6,748 bases of DNA, taken from assembly GCA_016200125.1 (NCBI GenBank), contig JACQFK010000291.1, positions 1 through 6,748 of the forward strand, given 5' to 3'. Under the pieces are notes generated by a model. That model was not told where the DNA came from. It saw nothing but the letters and a program-made list of their open reading frames with translations, and made no database searches. The translations under genes were made by a program, and so were the position numbers. This document shows positions 1 through 3,895 of this stretch, one piece after another. How positions within the stretch are numbered: the stretch's first letter is position 1; every line of letters begins with the position of its first letter. Source of the stretch: Planctomycetota bacterium (GTDB taxonomy: Bacteria > Planctomycetota > MHYJ01 > JACPRB01).

Positions 1-373
1 CGCTCAGCGCCTTCATCGCGAGCAGGATCTGGCCGATCTTGGTGTGCTTGCCGTCGAAGTCCGCCGCGAGCTGGCGGCGGATCGCCTCCGCGAGCTGCTT
101 CTCCCCGATCATGCCCAGCTCGATCGCGATCCGGCCGAAGAGGCCGCTAACCGAGAGGGTCTTCTCGTATTCCTGGAGCACCTGCTTCTGGCGCTTGAGG
201 AGGCCGTCGAGCTGCGGGCGGGTCAGGAGCTTGCGCTCCAGCATGAGCGAGCCGAGAGGCTGGCTGAAGCCGCCCTTGAGCTGCACCGCGACCACGTCCT
301 CCAGCTGGTCGCGCGAGATCAGGCGGTCGCGCACTGCCAGCTCCCCGATGACCAGCCCCCTCGTGTCCAGCAT
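1..373 (-). CDS. Partial protein with GspE/MshE-N-terminal-like repeats (5' end only)
   Basis: Only the first 124 codons are inside the window; the frame is open to the left edge, so the product's main domain is unknown. The visible part consists of repeated units of the T2SS ATPase N-terminal/MshEN style (pattern LGxxLxxxGxLxxxxLxxxLxxQ). These are roughly residues 9-31 (GELAVRDRLISRDQLEDVV), 40-66 (LGSLMLERKLLTRPQLDGLL), 79-101 (FGRIAIELGMIGEKQLAEAI) and 113-124, where the fourth unit begins (IGQILLAMKAL). The same four units, in the same order and with similar spacing, start the kinase encoded just upstream, so the two are paralogous at their N termini. Some MshEN domains bind cyclic di-GMP; whether this one does cannot be read here. 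The ATG at 373-371 is chosen because the repeat begins right after it and because of the promoter placement. No Shine-Dalgarno sequence precedes it. The missing C-terminal part could be another kinase, a secretion-type ATPase or something else. Confidence 0.8.
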   Translation of the reverse strand, partial: MLDTRGLVIGELAVRDRLISRDQLEDVVAVQLKGGFSQPLGSLMLERKLLTRPQLDGLLKRQKQVLQEYEKTLSVSGLFGRIAIELGMIGEKQLAEAIRRQLAADFDGKHTKIGQILLAMKALS

Positions 374-379
374 GTGGGC

Positions 380-410
380 ATTATAGCGAAGAGCGGAAGC
401 GGGGTGACAA
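380..410 (-). promoter_or_regulatory. Sigma70-like promoter predicting a leaderless transcript
   Basis: On the minus strand a perfect TATAAT (385-380) lies six bases before the ATG at 373. A TTGTCA (410-405) lies 19 bp further upstream as a plausible -35 with a slightly long spacer. Normal spacing from the -10 box would place transcription start on or within a base or two of the A of the ATG, so the mRNA would have almost no leader. This fits the absence of a ribosome binding site. The box sits in the 47-bp gap after the kinase stop codon. The motif match is direct; the leaderless reading is inference. Confidence 0.5.
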
Positions 411-420
411 CGGTTTCCGA

Positions 421-2673
421 TCAGTAGCCGCTGCGGATCGCGGCCTGCGCGTCCTTGAGCGCCGACTGCACCGTCTCGAGCAGGGTGTGCTTCCGGATGC
501 CCGAGAGGTCGGCCTCCGCCTTCGACAGCGCGCGCCCGGCCTGCTCGCCGGCCGCGGGGGTCCGGGTCTCGGCGAGCTTCCGCGCGAGCCGGGCGAGGGC
601 CCAGGCGCGGTAGACGCGGAGGTCGGTCGAGAGCGGGTTGAGCTCCAGCCCGGCGCTCAGGTTGTCGACCTCGTCCTCCAGCCGGCCCAGGCGCCGCGCG
701 ATGTCGGCGCGGCTGAGCAGGTGGACGAGCGGGCCGGGGGAGACCTTGATCGCGCGGCCCAGGTCCTCGTAGGCGGAGACGTCGTCGCCCATCTCCTGGT
801 CGGCCAGCGCCCGCACGACGAAGGCCTGCTCGTGCTCGGGGAAGGCTTCGAGCGCCTGGGTCGCGAGCGCCACGCGCTCGGCGGGGGAGGGCTCCGCCTT
901 GGCCCGCTCGAGGATGGCCACCGACTTGTCCCAGGCGATCTTCCGGACCTGTTCGGCTTCGCGGCCCCGGATCGCCTCGCGCAGGCGGTCTGCGTGGACC
1001 CTCGCGTCGGGAATCCCTTCGTAGATCCGCAGCGCCTCCTCCAGCCGGCCGCCGACCTCGAGCGACTGCGCCTCGAGCAGGCGGCCCCGGACGCCCCATT
1101 CGCGGCGGACGACCACCGCGGCGATGATCGCCAGGAGGACGGCCGCGACCGCGACGGCCGTGATCCAGGGCGCCGTGCGGTGCTTTGCGATCCGCCGCAC
1201 GGTGGCGACGACGCGGCCGGTGGGCTTCGCGTGCACGGGCTCGCCCTCCAGCCAGCGCTGGAGGTCCTCGGCGAAGGCCGCCGCCGTGGGATATCGGGTG
1301 TCGCGGACCTTGGCCATCGCCTTGAGGCAGATCGCCTCGAGCGCGTCGGGGATCTCGGGGACCAGGTGGCGCGGCGCGAGCGGGGTCTGGTTGATCACCG
1401 CCAGCGCGATGTCGACCTGCGTGGCGCCGCGGTAGGGCTGCCGCGCGGTGAGGAGCTCGTAGAAGACGGCGCCCAGGCTCGCGACGTCGGTTCGGGCGTC
1501 GAGGTCGCGGTCGCCCACCGCCTGCTCGACGCTCATGTAGGCGGGCGTCCCGACGACGATGCCCTTCTCGGTTACGTCGCGGGCCCGGAGCTCGCGCGCG
1601 AGGCCGAAGTCGGAGACGTAGGGCCGGTCGTTCTTGTCGAGGAGGATGTTCTGCGGCTTGATGTCGCGGTGGATCACGCCCATCTGGTGGGCGGCGTGCA
1701 GGGCGCCCGCCACCTCGCGGAGGATCTGGCAGGCCTTCCGCGTCGGCAGCCGCCCGCGCTGGTCGAGCGAGGTGCCCTCGATGTATTCCAGCGCGATGTA
1801 GGAGACGTTGTGGTGCTTGCCGATCTCGTAGACGGCGACGATGTTCGGATGCCGCAGCCGCGCGGCGAGCTGGGCCTCGTGCACGAAGCGCTGGGCCATC
1901 TCGTCGTCGTCGTTGCGCAGGAGCTTGAGGGCGACGAAGCGCTTGAGCTCTTTCTGGTAGGCGAGGTGGACGACGCCGGAGCCACCCTTGCCGAGCTGGC
2001 GGACGAGGATGTACTTGGCGAAGGTGTTGCTCGGGTCGAGCTCCGCCTGCGCCACCTCGGGAGGCAGGTCGGAGGCCACTTCGAGGCTGAGGCCGTAGGC
2101 GCTCTCGTCGGCCTTGATGCCGGTGCCCGGGGGCTTGGGAACGAGGATCGCGTCGCACTTCTTGCAGCGGTACTGCTTGCCCGGGTCGGCCTCGACGAGG
2201 TTGTACTTGAGCGTGCAACCCGGGCACTCGTAAAGGGTCTTGTACTGGATCTTGAGGGTCTTCTGGATCTCCTTCTCCTCGGTGACGCCCATCTGGATGA
2301 GGATCTGGCCGAGGCGGGGCACGGCCATCTCGCCGCGCTCGGCGGCCTCGGCCTGGAGCCGGAGGGCCTGGTTGATCTCCTCGGAGGTGGCGACGCCCTG
2401 CTTGAGCAGGATCTGGCCGAAAAGGAAGTCCTCGCGGGCGACCTGGGAGTAGTTGGAGCGTTCGGCGAGGACCTTGCGCTGCTCCTCGAGCAGGTCGAGG
2501 AGATCCTCGTCCTTCATGAGGCTGCGGCCGACCATGATGACGCCCAGGGGGCGCTTCTGGCCGGCCTTCTGGAGCGCGGCCTGCTCGGCGAGGCACTCCT
2601 TGAGCTGGGCGGCCGAGATCATCCCCTTCTGGAGCGCCAGCTTGCCGACGAGCCCGTCGGTGGCATACGGCAT
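421..2673 (-). CDS. Membrane-anchored Ser/Thr protein kinase with MshEN-like repeats and a zinc ribbon
   Basis: This 750-residue Hanks-type kinase would phosphorylate Ser/Thr on unknown targets at the inner membrane. In order it has four GspE/MshEN-like repeat units (about residues 7-143) and a four-cysteine zinc ribbon of MJ0042 style (C150, C153, C170, C173; CPGC...RCKKC). The kinase domain (about 221-476) has the glycine loop LGKGGSGVV at 227-235, the VALK lysine K250, the helix-C glutamate E266, the HRD aspartate D337, N342 and DFG at 355-357. One transmembrane helix (about 502-522) follows a basic stretch, and a helical, TPR-like tail (about 530-690) is predicted on the far side of the membrane. 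All core catalytic residues are present, but the APE motif reads SVE (381-383) and the usual DVYSLG reads DVASLG. The start at 2673 is preferred over an in-frame ATG at 2805: AGGAGG lies 11 bases upstream, and the 44-residue extension would translate through a palindrome. Substrate and ligand are not predictable. Confidence 0.9.
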   Translation of the reverse strand: MPYATDGLVGKLALQKGMISAAQLKECLAEQAALQKAGQKRPLGVIMVGRSLMKDEDLLDLLEEQRKVLAERSNYSQVAREDFLFGQILLKQGVATSEEINQALRLQAEAAERGEMAVPRLGQILIQMGVTEEKEIQKTLKIQYKTLYECPGCTLKYNLVEADPGKQYRCKKCDAILVPKPPGTGIKADESAYGLSLEVASDLPPEVAQAELDPSNTFAKYILVRQLGKGGSGVVHLAYQKELKRFVALKLLRNDDDEMAQRFVHEAQLAARLRHPNIVAVYEIGKHHNVSYIALEYIEGTSLDQRGRLPTRKACQILREVAGALHAAHQMGVIHRDIKPQNILLDKNDRPYVSDFGLARELRARDVTEKGIVVGTPAYMSVEQAVGDRDLDARTDVASLGAVFYELLTARQPYRGATQVDIALAVINQTPLAPRHLVPEIPDALEAICLKAMAKVRDTRYPTAAAFAEDLQRWLEGEPVHAKPTGRVVATVRRIAKHRTAPWITAVAVAAVLLAIIAAVVVRREWGVRGRLLEAQSLEVGGRLEEALRIYEGIPDARVHADRLREAIRGREAEQVRKIAWDKSVAILERAKAEPSPAERVALATQALEAFPEHEQAFVVRALADQEMGDDVSAYEDLGRAIKVSPGPLVHLLSRADIARRLGRLEDEVDNLSAGLELNPLSTDLRVYRAWALARLARKLAETRTPAAGEQAGRALSKAEADLSGIRKHTLLETVQSALKDAQAAIRSGY

Positions 2674-2684
2674 TCCCTGATACC

Positions 2685-2690
2685 CCTCCT
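2685..2690 (-). promoter_or_regulatory. Ribosome binding site of the kinase gene
   Basis: AGGAGG on the minus strand, extended to AGGAGGGG, lies 11 bases before the ATG at 2673. It is the only strong Shine-Dalgarno match near any start in the window and decides the kinase start in favour of 2673 over the upstream ATG at 2805. Confidence 0.7.
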
Positions 2691-2721
2691 GGATCCCCCG
2701 GTCCCCTGTGGTGAGCCGGCT

Positions 2722-2754
2722 CTGATTCCCCGGGTTGCAAACCCGGGAAATCAG
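2722..2754. repeat. 33-bp near-perfect palindrome in the kinase 5' leader
   Basis: Arms CTGATTCCCCGGGTT (2722-2736) and AACCCGGGAAATCAG (2740-2754) pair over 15 positions with one C-A mismatch around a three-base loop GCA. As RNA it would form a very stable hairpin on either strand. It lies 49-81 bp upstream of the kinase start, so it would be in the kinase leader if transcription starts further up. There is no T tract on either side, so it does not look like an intrinsic terminator. It could be a dispersed REP-like element or a protein binding site. Confidence 0.7.
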
Positions 2755-2840
2755 GCATGCCGAACCACTAGAGACTATAGACCCGGGCCATAACTCATGG
2801 TGCATGGGGAATGGAATATTGTCCGGCGGCCGGGTGCCGC

Positions 2841-2869
2841 TTGACAGGGTCCATAACTATATCTATATT
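2841..2869 (+). promoter_or_regulatory. Sigma70-type promoter of the arsR-methyltransferase/metH operon
   Basis: A consensus -35 TTGACA (2841-2846) is followed after exactly 17 bp by TATATT (2864-2869), one mismatch from the -10 consensus. Transcription should start near 2875-2878, giving a leader of about 120 nt before the ATG at 2999. This is the best promoter in the window on both motifs and spacing. Confidence 0.75.
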
Positions 2870-2880
2870 CGGAGATATGG
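2851..2880. promoter_or_regulatory. Candidate ArsR operator over the -10 box and start point
   Basis: The inverted repeat ATATCT (2859-2864), eight bases, AGATAT (2873-2878) straddles the -10 box. An outer pair CCATA (2851-2855) / TATGG (2876-2880) frames the same segment. AT-rich inverted repeats overlapping the promoter of their own gene are typical of ArsR-family repressors, so autorepression by the downstream regulator is the simplest reading. The symmetry is seen directly; the binding protein is inferred. Confidence 0.45.
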
Positions 2881-2922
2881 TTCGGGCGCGCGAACAACGC
2901 AGAACGGAAGCCGCGGGTCATT

Positions 2923-2950
2923 TCGATTCTCCATTCTCCATTCTCGATTC
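2923..2950. repeat. Four tandem heptamers TC[G/C]ATTC
   Basis: TCGATTC, TCCATTC, TCCATTC, TCGATTC run without interruption or gap. They differ only at the third base, in the symmetrical order G, C, C, G. The array lies in the predicted leader of the met operon, immediately before the GC-rich hairpin, and is pyrimidine-rich compared with its surroundings. Confidence 0.8.
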
Positions 2951-2954
2951 CGGG

Positions 2955-2990
2955 GTTCAGGCCCCCGGCGCGAAGCGCCGGAGCCTGAAC
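2955..2990 (+). repeat. GC-rich hairpin just upstream of the ArsR-methyltransferase start
   Basis: An outer stem GTTCAGGC (2955-2962) / GCCTGAAC (2983-2990) and an inner stem CCGGCGC (2965-2971) / GCGCCGG (2975-2981) enclose a GAA loop, with only a small CC/A internal loop. The structure ends eight bases before the ATG. It buries GGAG (2980-2983), the only Shine-Dalgarno-like bases upstream of that start. It could limit translation of the operon, or it could be a dispersed palindromic repeat. No U tract follows, so it is not a standard terminator. Confidence 0.65.
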
Positions 2991-2998
2991 GACGAACC

Positions 2999-3895
2999 AT
3001 GAAAGAGGCGACCGCGTTCTTCCGCCTCCTGGGCGACGAGGCCCGCCTGCGCATCCTCCGCCTCCTGGAGAAGGAGCGGCTCAACGTCAGCGAGCTCACG
3101 TCCATCCTGGGCATCGCCCAGCCCGGCGTCTCCCGTCATCTCCGCCTCCTCAAGGAGGGCGGGCTCGTTCAGGAGGAGCGCGACCGCGGCTGGACCTACT
3201 ACGGCCTCGCCGAGGCCCCCTCCGCCCCCGGCCGCACCTGGGAGCTCCTCCGCCGCGAGCTCCGCGCCCTCGACGGCCGCGGCGACGACGCCCGCCTCCA
3301 GGAGATCCTCCGCCACCGCAAGGAGGAGTTCACCCACGAGCGCGGCCTCGTCCCCGGCAAGAGCTGGGCCGCCTGGGCCCGCGCCCTCGGCCACCTCCTC
3401 CCGCCCCTCCGCGTCGCCGACCTGGGCTGCGGCGAGGGCTACCTTGCCCTCGAGGCCGCCCGCTGGGCGAAGCACGTCGTCGCCGTCGACGTCTCCGAGC
3501 GCGCCCTCGAGGGCGCCAAGACCCTCGCCCAGGCCCGCTCCATCAAGAATCTTCACTTCAAGAAGGGCGAGATCGAGGACCTGCCCCTCGAGGACGGGTC
3601 GGTCGACGTCGCCCTCCTCTCCCAGGCGCTCCACCACGCCAAGGATCCGGCCAAGGCCATCCGCGAGGCGGCCCGCGTCCTCGCTCCCGGCGGCACGCTC
3701 CTCCTCCTGGACCTCAAGTCCCACAAGGAGGAATGGGTGAGGAAGCTCGGCGACAAGTGGATGGGCTTCGACGAGGAGTCGCTCCGGAAGATGATGAGGG
3801 ACGCCGGCCTCCGCGACCTCGAGTTCGAGATCGGCGCGAGCCGGCGCGGAGATCCGTTCCAGGTCATCGTCGCCAGCGGCAAGAAGACCCCGTGA
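2999..3895 (+). CDS. ArsR-family regulator fused to a SAM-dependent methyltransferase
   Basis: This 298-residue protein has an N-terminal ArsR winged helix (about 1-75; recognition helix around QPGVSRHLRLL at 41-51, then the wing with ERDRGWTYY). A linker helix region leads to a class I methyltransferase domain (about 125-295). SAM-binding motif I is VADLGCGEG (139-147), the acidic strand-2 end is VAVDVS (161-166), and later motifs include LPLEDGSVD (195-203) and ALHHAKDP (210-217). The metal-binding CVC box of arsenic or zinc sensors is absent: that segment reads RLNVSEL and the only cysteine is C144 inside motif I, so metal sensing is unlikely. Fusions of this type beside metH or metF are known and are linked to SahR-like control by S-adenosylhomocysteine, so a SAM/SAH-responsive autorepressor of methionine synthesis is likely. 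Whether the methyltransferase half is catalytic or only a ligand-binding domain is open. The ATG at 2999 is chosen because the ArsR fold starts there; an in-frame upstream ATG (2735) lies before the promoter. It overlaps metH by four bases. Confidence 0.9.
   Translation: MKEATAFFRLLGDEARLRILRLLEKERLNVSELTSILGIAQPGVSRHLRLLKEGGLVQEERDRGWTYYGLAEAPSAPGRTWELLRRELRALDGRGDDARLQEILRHRKEEFTHERGLVPGKSWAAWARALGHLLPPLRVADLGCGEGYLALEAARWAKHVVAVDVSERALEGAKTLAQARSIKNLHFKKGEIEDLPLEDGSVDVALLSQALHHAKDPAKAIREAARVLAPGGTLLLLDLKSHKEEWVRKLGDKWMGFDEESLRKMMRDAGLRDLEFEIGASRRGDPFQVIVASGKKTP

Larger units (their letters stand above)
2674..2998. other. Divergent regulatory region between the kinase and the met operon
   Basis: This 325-bp stretch holds no credible gene. 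Reading left to right it contains the kinase ribosome binding site, a 33-bp palindrome, a weak minus-strand -10 candidate TATAGT (2779-2774, no good -35 found), two CCATAACT copies, the strong plus-strand promoter with its overlapping inverted repeat, and the met-operon leader with tandem heptamers and hairpins. Its middle part (about 2755-2880) is richer in A/T than the flanking genes, as expected for promoters. Reading frames that extend into it from both sides encode sequence unlike any family and are treated as artefacts. Confidence 0.7.
2877..3000 (+). promoter_or_regulatory. Structured 5' leader of the met operon with possible start-codon sequestration
   Basis: The predicted mRNA 5' end carries ATGGTTCG (2877-2884), perfectly complementary over eight bases to CGAACCAT (2993-3000), which includes the first two bases of the start codon. 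The same 5' segment can instead form a local hairpin, GTTCG (2880-2884) with CGAAC (2891-2895), so the two pairings exclude each other. The leader has no recognisable cobalamin, SAM or SAH riboswitch core. An 8-bp complement can occur by chance in a leader of this size, so this is a suggestion only. Confidence 0.25.

Noticed and set aside
379..381. Alternative ATG of the left-edge gene
   Set aside because: It is eight bases upstream, out of frame with the repeat protein, and overlaps the TATAAT box.
39..427. Two plus-strand frames of 115 and 127 codons near the left edge
   Set aside because: They are antisense to the repeat protein at 1-373, whose minus-strand translation matches the kinase N-terminal repeats unit by unit.
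487..2793. Open plus-strand frame of about 768 codons opposite the kinase
   Set aside because: The opposite strand encodes an unmistakable kinase with all catalytic motifs; this frame is low-complexity Gly/Leu/Asp/Val/Arg sequence.
2674..2805. Kinase start at the upstream in-frame ATG (2805)
   Set aside because: The extra 44 residues show no repeat or domain character and run through the 33-bp palindrome, and there is a good AGGAGG only before the ATG at 2673.
2955..2990. Intrinsic terminator
   Set aside because: The hairpin is strong but is followed by GACGAACC and not by a T tract, and it stands directly before a start codon.
2735..2998. Upstream in-frame extension of the ArsR-methyltransferase
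   Set aside because: It begins before the promoter at 2841-2869 and would translate the heptamer repeats and hairpin; the ArsR fold starts directly at the ATG at 2999.
2877..2998. Cobalamin, SAM or SAH riboswitch before the arsR-methyltransferase/metH operon
   Set aside because: These are expected in front of metH, but no B12 box and no recognisable SAM or SAH core is present, and the leader is too short for a cobalamin riboswitch.
2999..3895. Metal- or arsenic-responsive ArsR repressor
   Set aside because: No CVC box and only one cysteine, which lies inside the SAM-binding motif; no arsenic or metal transport genes are nearby.
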